A stretch of 7,947 nt of DNA, taken from the NCBI GenBank assembly GCA_026993705.1, contig JALWSJ010000085.1, positions 1-7,947 on the forward strand, written 5' to 3'. Positions 1 to 6,811 of the stretch are shown one piece after another. The notes under the pieces are model-generated. The model was not told the DNA's origin. It saw nothing but the letters and a program-made list of their open reading frames with translations, and searched no databases. Each line of letters opens with the position of its first letter. Position 1 is the first letter of the stretch. The stretch comes from Flavobacteriales bacterium. GTDB lineage: Bacteria; Bacteroidota; Bacteroidia; Flavobacteriales_D; Parvicellaceae. Position numbers and translations under genes: made by a program.

Positions 1-2
1 CT

Positions 3-104
3 TATAAATGGCTACTTGATGTATTGAACCGTATTCCAGAACATAAAGCAAATAAATTATTTGAGTTATTTCCTCAAAATTGGAAAGAACTCAATAACGA
101 ATAA
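3..104 (+). CDS. IS66-family transposase, C-terminal fragment (cut by window edge)
   Basis: Only the last 33 codons and a TAA stop are in the window; the 5' part lies off the left edge, so this is a partial gene and not necessarily a broken one. The readable peptide starts YKWLLDVLNRIPEHKAN and ends LFPQNWKELNNE. The pattern W-L-x-D-V-L-x-R-I-P-x-H, about ten residues, then L-x-P-x-N-W matches the conserved C-terminal tail of IS66 (TnpC-type) transposases, from memory of the family. IS66 transposases are DDE enzymes that cut and join the element ends; the catalytic region is outside the window. A matching terminal repeat lies a few bases downstream at 111-127, which supports the assignment. 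It is convergent with pyrD, and the two stop codons are 184 nt apart. Confidence 0.85.
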   Translation, partial: YKWLLDVLNRIPEHKANKLFELFPQNWKELNNE

Positions 105-110
105 CATGTA

Positions 111-127
111 CTTTACCGTACGCTTAC
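111..127 (+). repeat. Right terminal inverted repeat of the IS66-family element
   Basis: Read outward-in on the - strand, this 17-nt sequence is GTAAGCGTACGGTAAAG. IS66-family ends characteristically begin GTAAGCG. It sits 6 nt after the transposase stop, where the right end should be. The next 8 bases (128-135, TTATAAAA) would be one copy of the 8-bp target duplication that this family makes. That cannot be confirmed because the left end is outside the window. Confidence 0.75.
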
Positions 128-288
128 TTATAAAAAGACAAAACATCAATTTATTTAAGAAACACAAATGTTTTTAACAACGAGGTTATATCCCAATTTT
201 GAGTTCAACATATTTCTATCATTCCCAATAAGAGTAACTAGTTTGGCTTTGGAATAAGAAATTACCACATAATAGGAACAAAGAAATG

Positions 289-1314
289 TTAGTCTCTTAA
301 AATAGCTTTATTAATCTCCTTAATTAAAGAAGGTCCTTCATAAATAAAACCCGTAAAAACTTGTACTAAATCAGCTCCTGCATTTATTTTTTCAAGTGCA
401 TCTTCTGCAGACATAATTCCGCCTACTCCAATAATAGCAAAAGTTTCATTGGAATTGTCTGAAAGATATTTTATTGTTTTAGTGGACTTCTCTCTAATAG
501 GAATACCACTTAAACCTCCATTTCCTATCTGATTAATTTTATCGTTACTATAAGTCAAGCTTTCTCTTGCTGCAGACGTATTGGTTGCGATTACACCGGC
601 AATGTTTGTTATCGAAATCAATTTGATAATATCATCCAATTGTGAGGAATTTAAATCTGGGGAGATCTTAATAAATATCGGACGGTTTGCACCCATTTCT
701 TTGTCTATTTTATTTAGAGATAGTAATAAATCTTCAAGAAAATCAACATCTTGTAACTTCGTTAAATCTTTAACATTGGGACAACTAACGTTTACAACGA
801 AATAATCAACGTAATCATAGAGTGCATTAAAACAATAGATATAATCTTCTTTTGCCTTTTCATTTGGCGTATCTGTATTCTTGCCAATATTACCTCCAAT
901 AATTAGCCTAGTCTTTCGTTTTTTTAGACGCAGAACCACTTCATCAACCCCTAAATTATTAAACCCCATTCTATTGATTAAGGCATGGTCGTTAGGTAAA
1001 CGAAATAGACGAGGGAGCGGGTTCCCTTTTTGTGGTCGAGGTGTAACAGTACCAACTTCAATAAACCCAAAACCAAATTGTTCAAGCTCATTTATTAACT
1101 CCGCATTTTTATCAAATCCGGCAGCTATACCAACCGGGTTTTTAAAATTTAACCCGGCTATGTTTCGTTCAAGTTTCTTACTGTTTACCTGAAAAAAATG
1201 AGGCGTAATCAACTTTGAAAATGCAGAACTTGACTTAATAACACGAAAAGCAAGATGATGAATCGTTTCGGGATCAAACGAGAATAAAACAGGTCGTACA
1301 ATTTTTTTATACAT
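289..1314 (-). CDS. pyrD: Dihydroorotate dehydrogenase (quinone), class 2
   Basis: PyrD oxidises dihydroorotate to orotate, the fourth step of de novo pyrimidine synthesis, and passes electrons through FMN to the membrane quinone pool. The 341-residue length fits class 2 enzymes (E. coli PyrD is 336). The N-terminal segment around residues 1-40, beginning MYKKIVRPVLFSFDPETIHH, matches the membrane-associating quinone-site extension that defines class 2. The barrel then shows NPVGIAAGFDKNAE (59-72), GTVTPRPQKGNPLPRLFRL (88-106), and NVSCPN (175-180), whose Ser177 is the expected catalytic base (class 1 uses Cys). FIKISPDL (214-221) carries the FMN-site lysine Lys216. The phosphate-binding part is GGLSG (266-270), GVGGI (296-300) and FTGFIYEGP (320-328). 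It is the last gene of the siaB-siaC-thioredoxin-pyrD cluster, starting 10 nt after the previous stop. No convincing terminator follows it before the IS66 end. Confidence 0.96.
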   Translation of the reverse strand: MYKKIVRPVLFSFDPETIHHLAFRVIKSSSAFSKLITPHFFQVNSKKLERNIAGLNFKNPVGIAAGFDKNAELINELEQFGFGFIEVGTVTPRPQKGNPLPRLFRLPNDHALINRMGFNNLGVDEVVLRLKKRKTRLIIGGNIGKNTDTPNEKAKEDYIYCFNALYDYVDYFVVNVSCPNVKDLTKLQDVDFLEDLLLSLNKIDKEMGANRPIFIKISPDLNSSQLDDIIKLISITNIAGVIATNTSAARESLTYSNDKINQIGNGGLSGIPIREKSTKTIKYLSDNSNETFAIIGVGGIMSAEDALEKINAGADLVQVFTGFIYEGPSLIKEINKAILRD

Positions 1315-1324
1315 AACTTTCGGT

Positions 1325-1897
1325 TTACCTACCTTCCAATAAATTATCTAAGAGCTTATGAACTTCTTCACTGTTCCAATTGTGAGCCCCCGAAGATTCT
1401 AGAATGATTTTTTTATTTTTATCTAAAATAAAAGTAGTAGGATAAACACTTACTTTTAGTTCACTTGGAAGGCTTGCGTTTGAATTATAGAAAAGCACAT
1501 CGTATTCTTTTTCTTCCGCAAAACGTGATAATTTTTCTAAAGGTTCATCCGGACTAACCAATAAGAAATGAACTTTATCTTTATACTGTTCTTGAAGTTT
1601 GATAATAGATGGTAGCTCAGCTCTGCAAGGAGGACACCAAGTCGCCCAAACATTAATAAAAACAGGATTTTTTAATTCAGCTAAATTAACACTACTCCCA
1701 TCAGTAGAAGTCAATCTCCAGGGAGTTTTCACTTCATTCATAGAGGAGTTCGAGAACCCCGGACCGGAAAGAGTTAAGGAAATTAACCAAGCTCTGGTGT
1801 TTTGACCGGAAGGAGTCAAAAATAGATAACCGGCAAAGAGAAACAAAATACTCCAAAAAATAATATCCGATTTTGTTTTACGAGAAAGTTGTTTCAT
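1325..1897 (-). CDS. Membrane-anchored TlpA/ResA-like thioredoxin-family protein
   Basis: This is a 190-residue thiol-disulfide oxidoreductase of the TlpA/ResA/AhpC-TSA group. A hydrophobic segment at about residues 12-28 (IIFWSILFLFAGYLFLT) follows a basic N-terminus and should act as a signal anchor, placing the domain in the periplasm. The thioredoxin fold covers about residues 55-188. The active site is WATWCPPC (84-91), with redox cysteines Cys88 and Cys91, and VYPTTF (151-156) carries the cis-proline Pro153. No other cysteine is present. Such proteins reduce disulfides during cytochrome c maturation or other envelope redox tasks; the partner here is unknown, so no symbol is given. The ATG lies 4 nt after the siaC-like stop and the gene ends 10 nt before pyrD, so co-transcription with both is likely. 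A functional link to PyrD through respiration is possible but is only an inference. Confidence 0.9.
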   Translation of the reverse strand: MKQLSRKTKSDIIFWSILFLFAGYLFLTPSGQNTRAWLISLTLSGPGFSNSSMNEVKTPWRLTSTDGSSVNLAELKNPVFINVWATWCPPCRAELPSIIKLQEQYKDKVHFLLVSPDEPLEKLSRFAEEKEYDVLFYNSNASLPSELKVSVYPTTFILDKNKKIILESSGAHNWNSEEVHKLLDNLLEGR

Positions 1898-1901
1898 TCA
1901 A

Positions 1902-2282
1902 TTAATCAATCGCTTTATAAGTAAACTTAACTCCGCTGATATCCTCAAATTCAACTCCGGCTTCATAGACGTCTTCATCGTCTTTGTCATATTTCCAAAC
2001 GATATCTATATTTCCTCCGTTATCATTAATCTCTTTTATCAGAAAAATAATATCCATCAAGTATTTAGCTGAAGATGAATTGAAATAATCTAAATAAAAA
2101 ACAACCGCAAGGGGCTTTTGAATTTGTAGTGATTTTATTTCATTAAACCAATTGATAATCGGTTCAAAATAGGTAGAAACATTTTCCGGTCTGCATTCTC
2201 CTTTAAAATAAATAGTGTTTTTTTCCGCATCTAAGACAACTTCAGGGGTATATTCCGTTGCTTCTAATGATAGTTTGTTCAT
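1902..2282 (-). CDS. siaC: SiaC-like regulatory phosphoprotein (DUF1987 family)
   Basis: This 126-residue protein matches the DUF1987/SiaC family end to end. Recognisable blocks are LEATEYTPEVVLDAE (6-20), GECRPENVSTYFEPIINW (28-45), the YFNSSSAKYLMDI block (66-78) and the acidic KYDKDDEDVYEAG stretch (97-109). In Pseudomonas aeruginosa, SiaC is phosphorylated by SiaB on a threonine near position 68, and the unphosphorylated form binds and activates the diguanylate cyclase SiaD. Here the equivalent position falls in the run Ser69-Ser70-Ser71, so a serine is the likely phosphoacceptor (inference). The start overlaps the siaB stop as ATGA, implying translational coupling and near-equal synthesis of kinase and substrate. 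No siaD or siaA is in the window, so the downstream target is unknown. The symbol is by family similarity. Confidence 0.87.
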   Translation of the reverse strand: MNKLSLEATEYTPEVVLDAEKNTIYFKGECRPENVSTYFEPIINWFNEIKSLQIQKPLAVVFYLDYFNSSSAKYLMDIIFLIKEINDNGGNIDIVWKYDKDDEDVYEAGVEFEDISGVKFTYKAID

Positions 2283-2842
2283 GCTGTTTGCTTTTCTTCG
2301 TATTTGGGTATATGTATAGTCAATTCAAAAAAAGATGTATTATCATCAGCTTTAAAAATATTAAAGGACAAATTTTTATTGGCTTTTATAGCCATATCAA
2401 TTAATCCTATACCGGCTCCTCCTTTCCCTGAAATAGAACCATTTCTTAATTGTTCTCTGTATGCATCCTTTAACTGTTCTATATTCTTTTCAGAGACATC
2501 TTCAATTTCACTTTTTAGTTTATCTACTTCCTCATTCAAAATTAAATTCCCGGTTCGAATAGTAAAACCATCATCAGTTCTATACAAGATAAAAACACCG
2601 TCAGCTGTTTTTTTATCGTGTTCTTTTTCTATTCCATGACGTAAAATATTTTCTAAGGCTTCTACCAAAACCGAATATACTTTTTTGTAAGTACGTTTAG
2701 AAACATTTCTTATCTGAAAATCTCTACGTGCATAGTTCAATAAATTATTAATGGATTCAAATGTAAACTCACCATGATACGTTACCATAGCCTTGTGTTG
2801 CTTCATCGTTTCGTACATCTGATACGTCATATTTTCAGTCAT
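2279..2842 (-). CDS. siaB: SiaB-like protein kinase (GHKL/HATPase fold)
   Basis: This 187-residue cytoplasmic protein resembles the SiaB family of small serine/threonine kinases with an anti-sigma-kinase-like ATPase fold. Visible motifs are the N-box VEALENILRHG (60-70), with Glu61, Glu64, Asn65 and His69, and the glycine-rich lid GKGGAGIGLIDMA (139-151). A hydrophilic helical stretch (about 104-135) separates them. No signal peptide, membrane segment or sensor domain is present, so input must come from a partner. In Pseudomonas, SiaB phosphorylates SiaC and is opposed by the PP2C-type phosphatase SiaA. The coupled siaC-like gene directly downstream makes that substrate very likely here. The ATG at 2842 is preferred because the family N-terminus precedes the hydrophobic first strand, although Met5 is a possible alternative. 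It is the first gene of the cluster, with a candidate promoter at 2938-2968 and a leader hairpin at 2857-2877. Confidence 0.86.
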   Translation of the reverse strand: MTENMTYQMYETMKQHKAMVTYHGEFTFESINNLLNYARRDFQIRNVSKRTYKKVYSVLVEALENILRHGIEKEHDKKTADGVFILYRTDDGFTIRTGNLILNEEVDKLKSEIEDVSEKNIEQLKDAYREQLRNGSISGKGGAGIGLIDMAIKANKNLSFNIFKADDNTSFFELTIHIPKYEEKQTA

Positions 2843-2856
2843 AAAAATTAGATAAA

Positions 2857-2877
2857 GAAGTTGTTTAAGGCAACTTC
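2857..2877 (-). promoter_or_regulatory. Leader hairpin just upstream of the siaB-like gene
   Basis: A perfect 7-bp stem (2857-2863 pairs with 2871-2877, GAAGTTG/CAACTTC) encloses a 7-nt loop. On the - strand it is followed by the U-rich tract TTTATCTAATTTTT running straight into the siaB ATG. The shape resembles a weak attenuator or a structure controlling ribosome access. The stem is short, so this is tentative. Confidence 0.3.
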
Positions 2878-2937
2878 AAGTTAAAACGTGAGGCAGTTAC
2901 TACTATCATTAGCGTATGTTCTAAATGATATTCAGGA

Positions 2938-2968
2938 TAAAGATAAATTATTTTATTTTAGTTTCAAA
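2938..2968 (-). promoter_or_regulatory. Candidate promoter for the siaB-siaC-thioredoxin-pyrD cluster
   Basis: On the - strand a TTTTG box (complement of 2965-2969) is followed after 19 nt by TATCTTTA (complement of 2938-2945). The Bacteroidota primary sigma consensus is TTTG/TTG, about 19-21 nt, then TAnnTTTG, so spacing is ideal and the -7 box has one mismatch. Transcription would start near 2930, giving a leader of roughly 90 nt that contains the hairpin at 2857-2877. Confidence 0.4.
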
Positions 2969-3015
2969 ATTCAAATGTCATTATTGAACGTTACTTATAA
3001 AACTTTACAAAATAA

Positions 3016-3045
3016 AAAAGGCTTCGAAAAATATCGAAGCCTTTT
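3016..3045 (-). terminator. Rho-independent terminator of the T9SS propeller gene
   Basis: A 12-bp perfect stem (3016-3027 with 3034-3045, core GGCTTCGA/TCGAAGCC) has a 6-nt loop. On the - strand the 3' arm runs into TTTTTTATTTTG. The hairpin begins 19 nt beyond the stop codon at 3065 and separates this gene from the siaB cluster. The + strand side also carries a T-rich run (CTTTTATTTTG), so it may work in both directions. Confidence 0.9.
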
Positions 3046-3064
3046 ATTTTGATAGATAATCTTA

Positions 3065-6043
3065 CTAGTATTTAATAAACTTCGTAACGTCAGAAGCTTC
3101 ATTCGTTTCTACTGTAACAATATATGTACCTGAAGGTAAATCCTGAACATAAAAAGGTATTACATGTTTCCCTTTTGCAAGATTAACTCTACTCAATTGA
3201 TTTACTATTTTACCTTGTAAATCATACATACGAATGGTAACGTTAGATGTTTTATTTATTTCAAATCCTAATTTACCTTCAGAGGTTAAAGGATTTGGAT
3301 AAACTACAAGGTTAGATAACTCAGGTGTATTATCAACTGTTTCCACAACTTCATCAGTCGACAAAACAGCATCACTTCTCCAAATTCCTCTACCATGAGT
3401 TCCTAAATAAACAGCATAAGGATTTGAAACTCCCTCATCTCTTGAACGCCATTGTTGACGCACTTCAAATACAGGAACTAATCCAATTTCATTATTTATC
3501 GGTGTCCAATGAGTTGAAGCACCGTTAATATTTTCCGTAGCAAAAGCACCGTATTCTGTTCCAACGATAACCGTTTCATTAGTAGAAGCATTAGCAATTA
3601 ACTCAGCTGCATAAACAGGAATATTTGGTAATCCATTTGTTCCATTACCATCGATAACAGTCCATGTAGGATTCGCCGATGTTGCATTCGTTGAATAGAA
3701 CACATTACTATTCGAAGATCCGGCACGCGTTACAATCACTCTATCCGGATTATCTTTATCTATCGAAATATCAGTAACAATACTAGAACCAGCACCTGAA
3801 ATCACATCAATTTGTAACGTATATTGTGCACTATCTTTATAACTGTAATCTGCTTGTTCAAATGAGTAAGCACTATCCAAACCAGCCACTCTGTATAGTG
3901 TACCGCTCATAGTACCTACCCATAGCCAATTTCCATCTTTTGAAAACTCAAAAGAATGAGCATTGTTGGCAACAGGTAAAATTTTCCACCATTCAGTAGG
4001 TATTCCAAAACGTAAAGCATCTCTCGTTAAAAACACACCTAAATCAGTATGAGAAACATACATAGATTGAATATAATCAGGCAACATTATTGTATCCAAT
4101 GCCAATGGATTTTCTAATAAGGTATCACCCGCATGCAACGTATCATAAGTTGGCGTGATTGTATCAGACGTAATAAACGTCGTATCAAATTGAACCACTA
4201 AGTTTTGAGTCAATGTATATTCTAGTGGCAACTCGAAGGTTGTGCTTGTATAGTGCACAACATCTCCTGCAACGTAAGAATGTGTAGGTATAAATTGAAT
4301 TGAATCTTGTGTATCATTATCATGAGCATCTTCAAACAACCTTAATGGAGTATAAAAAGTTCCAACAGGACCATTTCCTTGCCCTAAAGCTCCACCAGCA
4401 GGCATATCAAGTAATGAGCCCATATCAGACACGTCACTATGTCTAAAAGTTCCACTATTGTATAATGAAGTAATAAAAGCATCTTTATTTAAGTATGAAA
4501 TTTCACACTCAAAACCATCACCGCCTCCAACCGGCAAAAACTCTAACCAACTAAATACTCCGGTGTGATTATTTAAATTACTACCATTATCTTGAGCTCC
4601 ACCAAGCACTGAACCATCCGGACCATAAGCAACACTATAAAATTGAGTAACGTCATATCCTCTATTCGAATCATAGAATCCATTTGCCAAATTATTTGTT
4701 CTCGACATTTGAATCCCACCATCATTTCCAACAATTAACTTCCCTTGAGAGTTCCAAGTTATTCTGTGATTATCTGCATGCACATAAAACGCACTTCCTT
4801 TTGGATATGCCCAATTAGTTATTGCCTGCCATGTCCCCATTGGATTGGATAAACTACTCGTGTTTTCCCATTTATATAAATTCAATCCGCCTAACACACA
4901 TTGATTCGCATGCCCTTTAACAGCTGATATAACCAAATCATAATTGCCTTGATTGGAAGTCGGATCCCAACTCAATCCACCATTAGAACCATCCACATAA
5001 GACTGAGCAATTCTTGACCATGTAACTCCATTGTCCCCCGAGAACCAAACTCCGCTAATATGTCCATTTGACAAAGCTCTAGCTACATAACAATTCCATT
5101 GTCCGGCACTATTCTTCTCGTATGAAATAGCACATTCATTTCTTGAAGAACCCCCGTTTATTTTACCTGCACTATTACCAGTTACCACAGTAAAACTATT
5201 TCCTCCATCTTGTGATGCCCATATTTTATTACCGGAAGCCACTAAAATAACATTCCCGTCAGGAGATACTTTTACGTCTTGTGTAGCTGTAGAAGTAGAT
5301 AATCCCGTTGCACTAAAAGAAACAAAACTCCCTTTATTCTCTAACTTTCTTAGCCCAAAACCGGAACCGGTAACATATACGACATCGTTTTTAGAACGAT
5401 CAGCTACCACTTTTGTTAAATCTTTATTATTGCTACCCTGTGCTTGGGTAAAAGTCGCTCCGTTATCAGACGAATACCACAATCCATTTCCTCTTTGGTT
5501 TCCTGAATTTTCAAATGAGATAGAATTTTCAAAAGCACCACCCCCGGTTGCCACGTAGATAGTACCATCATTTGTTATCGCAATTGAAGATATAGAAACT
5601 AAATCTGTTGAGGCGTCCCAGCCTTCAACCCTTTCCCATGTATTTCCGCCATTATGCGTTACAAACAAACCACCTGTAACGGCACCTGCATAAATCACAT
5701 CGTCGTTAGAAGGGTGAACTTCTATAGCTCTTGTTCGACCTCCAACATTATCTGGTCCTTCTTCAACAAAGGTAAACGCTGTTGTTTTATTAACTTCCAT
5801 TTGTCGGAGGTGATTATAAGCCTCAATATAATCAGCCTCTTCTATCTCTCCCGTGTTTACATTTGCTCTTAACGCTCTGTAATACTCAGCTGCTTGATTC
5901 CATGAATTCGCTTCGTTTTCTCCAAAAGAAACTTTATCCGCAGTATATTTAGCAGACTTTTTAAGTTCTTTACCGAAAAAAAGTGAACCTACTGCAAATG
6001 CAGATAGTGCAAGTGTTCCTAATAGTATTTTTGTTTTCTTCAT
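3065..6043 (-). CDS. Secreted BNR/beta-propeller protein with T9SS type A sorting domain
   Basis: A 992-residue exported protein. The N-terminus MKKTKILLGTLALSAFAVGS is a basic plus hydrophobic Sec signal, though no clean A-x-A cleavage site is obvious. A polar, probably helical segment (about 42-86) precedes the motif EGPDNVGGRTRAIEVHP (95-111), which I recall opening the propeller in many Bacteroidota secreted proteins. Asp-box (BNR) motifs S/T-x-D/N-x-G-x-T/S-W/F follow at 129-136, 191-198, 277-284 and 335-342, as in sortilin/sialidase-type propellers. GGAQDNGSN (481-489) and VGGGDGFECEIS (505-516) are further blade-like signatures, and YLGTHGRGIWRSD (879-891) looks like the closing blade. 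A Thr/Asp-rich stretch at about 575-665 lacks propeller motifs. The C-terminal ~85 residues, from YPNP (915-918) through MYDLQGKIV (939-947) and LPSGTYIVTVET (969-980) to the basic end KFIKY, form a T9SS type A sorting domain, so the protein should reach the cell surface or medium. No catalytic residues can be assigned, so enzymatic function is unknown. Confidence 0.9.
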   Translation of the reverse strand: MKKTKILLGTLALSAFAVGSLFFGKELKKSAKYTADKVSFGENEANSWNQAAEYYRALRANVNTGEIEEADYIEAYNHLRQMEVNKTTAFTFVEEGPDNVGGRTRAIEVHPSNDDVIYAGAVTGGLFVTHNGGNTWERVEGWDASTDLVSISSIAITNDGTIYVATGGGAFENSISFENSGNQRGNGLWYSSDNGATFTQAQGSNNKDLTKVVADRSKNDVVYVTGSGFGLRKLENKGSFVSFSATGLSTSTATQDVKVSPDGNVILVASGNKIWASQDGGNSFTVVTGNSAGKINGGSSRNECAISYEKNSAGQWNCYVARALSNGHISGVWFSGDNGVTWSRIAQSYVDGSNGGLSWDPTSNQGNYDLVISAVKGHANQCVLGGLNLYKWENTSSLSNPMGTWQAITNWAYPKGSAFYVHADNHRITWNSQGKLIVGNDGGIQMSRTNNLANGFYDSNRGYDVTQFYSVAYGPDGSVLGGAQDNGSNLNNHTGVFSWLEFLPVGGGDGFECEISYLNKDAFITSLYNSGTFRHSDVSDMGSLLDMPAGGALGQGNGPVGTFYTPLRLFEDAHDNDTQDSIQFIPTHSYVAGDVVHYTSTTFELPLEYTLTQNLVVQFDTTFITSDTITPTYDTLHAGDTLLENPLALDTIMLPDYIQSMYVSHTDLGVFLTRDALRFGIPTEWWKILPVANNAHSFEFSKDGNWLWVGTMSGTLYRVAGLDSAYSFEQADYSYKDSAQYTLQIDVISGAGSSIVTDISIDKDNPDRVIVTRAGSSNSNVFYSTNATSANPTWTVIDGNGTNGLPNIPVYAAELIANASTNETVIVGTEYGAFATENINGASTHWTPINNEIGLVPVFEVRQQWRSRDEGVSNPYAVYLGTHGRGIWRSDAVLSTDEVVETVDNTPELSNLVVYPNPLTSEGKLGFEINKTSNVTIRMYDLQGKIVNQLSRVNLAKGKHVIPFYVQDLPSGTYIVTVETNEASDVTKFIKY

Positions 6044-6090
6044 AATTCTTATGATAATTAAAGTCGAATGATCTCGAAAGTATCAAACCC

Positions 6091-6148
6091 CAAACATACA
6101 AATTTCTTTTTATCAAAATTAAAAAAAGCTTTGTTTTTTTGTTTCAAA
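6091..6148 (-). promoter_or_regulatory. Candidate promoter region of the T9SS propeller gene
   Basis: Two exact TAnnTTTG boxes occur on the - strand upstream of the ATG at 6043: TAATTTTG (complement of 6114-6121) and TATGTTTG (complement of 6091-6098). The first has a TTTG (complement of 6145-6148) 23 nt upstream, slightly wide of the usual spacing. The second has a TTTG (complement of 6114-6117) only 15 nt upstream. Predicted leaders are about 60 or 40 nt. Which box is used cannot be decided from sequence. Confidence 0.4.
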
Positions 6149-6201
6149 AATAAATTAACGGCACGGTTTTATGTAGAAAAGGTATTGTTTTTATAAGTTT
6201 C

Positions 6202-6257
6202 ACCTTAAATCACTTGCTGATTTAAGGTATTATACCATTTAAACATTGAAATGGTAT
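6202..6257. repeat. Tandem pair of hairpins downstream of the GNAT gene
   Basis: Hairpin 1 has a perfect 11-bp stem (6202-6212 with 6218-6228, ACCTTAAATCA/TGATTTAAGGT) and a 5-nt loop. Hairpin 2 has a 9-bp stem (6232-6240 with 6249-6257, ATACCATTT/AAATGGTAT) and an 8-nt loop. Only 3 nt separate them. They lie 34-90 nt past the GNAT stop codon. Neither is followed by a U-run on either strand, so they are not standard intrinsic terminators. They may protect the 3' end of the mRNA, pause polymerase or be a small intergenic repeat. Confidence 0.6.
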
Positions 6258-6291
6258 TACAACTAATTTTAGTGTTCTATCTGGTAATGTG

Positions 6292-6807
6292 CTACGAAAG
6301 TATTTTCTGAAAAAACAATTCATCTTCCCAAACGCCTTTGTAATTGAACCAGTCTTTTTTTGTGCCTGTTTGTATGAACCCTGCATTTTTAAATAAGTTA
6401 ACACTTTCGGTATTGGAAGCATGAATAGTACAATAAACTTGATGTAGATTTAATACTTTTTTCCCATATATCAACAGCAATGTCAGAGCTAGTTTCGCAT
6501 ATCCTTTTTTTCTGAATTTATCATCAATTAGAATCCCCACACCTGCTCTTTGATGAAAAACATCATAGTCAAACAAATCTATACAGCCGAGGTATTGAAT
6601 AGTTGGCTTATGTTCTATCATAAATCTAATTTGTTGTGTCAGGAAAATATCTTGTGCACTATTGATGTAGTCCATCATCAGTTTTTTGGAAAAGGGGACT
6701 TTCGTATTACTTACCTTCCAATTGGATATATCATTTTCCCATTCCAACAGTATATCCAAATCTATTGGTTCAACCGTTCGTAATCTTATTTCTGTATTTT
6801 CGAGCAT
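6292..6807 (-). CDS. GNAT family N-acetyltransferase (RimJ/RimL/SpeG-like)
   Basis: A 171-residue cytoplasmic protein spanning one GNAT domain, predicted to transfer acetyl from acetyl-CoA to an amine. The start TEIRLRTVEPIDLDILLEWEND (5-26) is typical of RimJ/RimL-type members. The central strand AGVGILID (88-95) leads to the acetyl-CoA pyrophosphate loop FRKKGYA (98-104), a form of the Q/R-x-x-G-x-G/A motif. The C-terminal motif ASNTESVNLFKNAGFIQTG (130-148) carries Asn132, Ser135 and the AGF turn common to the subgroup. The substrate cannot be told: ribosomal-protein N-termini, polyamines and small metabolites are all possible. The ATG at 6807 is required to keep the first strand, and a -7 promoter box lies only 4 nt upstream of it, so the message may be leaderless. 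It stands alone between a terminator upstream and a hairpin pair downstream. Confidence 0.9.
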   Translation of the reverse strand: MLENTEIRLRTVEPIDLDILLEWENDISNWKVSNTKVPFSKKLMMDYINSAQDIFLTQQIRFMIEHKPTIQYLGCIDLFDYDVFHQRAGVGILIDDKFRKKGYAKLALTLLLIYGKKVLNLHQVYCTIHASNTESVNLFKNAGFIQTGTKKDWFNYKGVWEDELFFQKILS

Positions 6808-6811
6808 ACCG

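Noticed and set aside
140..174. Weak inverted repeat AAAACAT/ATGTTTT as a possible pyrD terminator
   Set aside because: The 7-bp AT-rich stem has a 21-nt loop and lies about 115 nt past the pyrD stop. It is too weak to call.
128..288. Possible remnant gene between the IS66 end and pyrD
   Set aside because: No frame on either strand stays open or gives a recognisable peptide over this stretch, and I see no other structure in it.
881..1192. 103-codon open frame on the + strand inside pyrD
   Set aside because: It is antisense to well-conserved pyrD motifs and its protein has no recognisable features, so it is a shadow of the real gene.
2304..2639. 111-codon open frame on the + strand inside the siaB-like gene, with hydrophobic stretches
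   Set aside because: It is antisense to the siaB glycine-rich lid and N-box regions; the hydrophobicity comes from the complement of polar codons.
3065..6043. The propeller protein as an active sialidase because of its Asp-boxes
   Set aside because: Asp-boxes are structural and occur in many propellers. I could not identify the sialidase arginine triad or other catalytic residues.
6222..6422. 66-codon open frame on the - strand overlapping the GNAT gene's 3' end
   Set aside because: Most of it overlaps the GNAT coding region in another frame, it runs into the hairpin pair, and its peptide resembles no known family.
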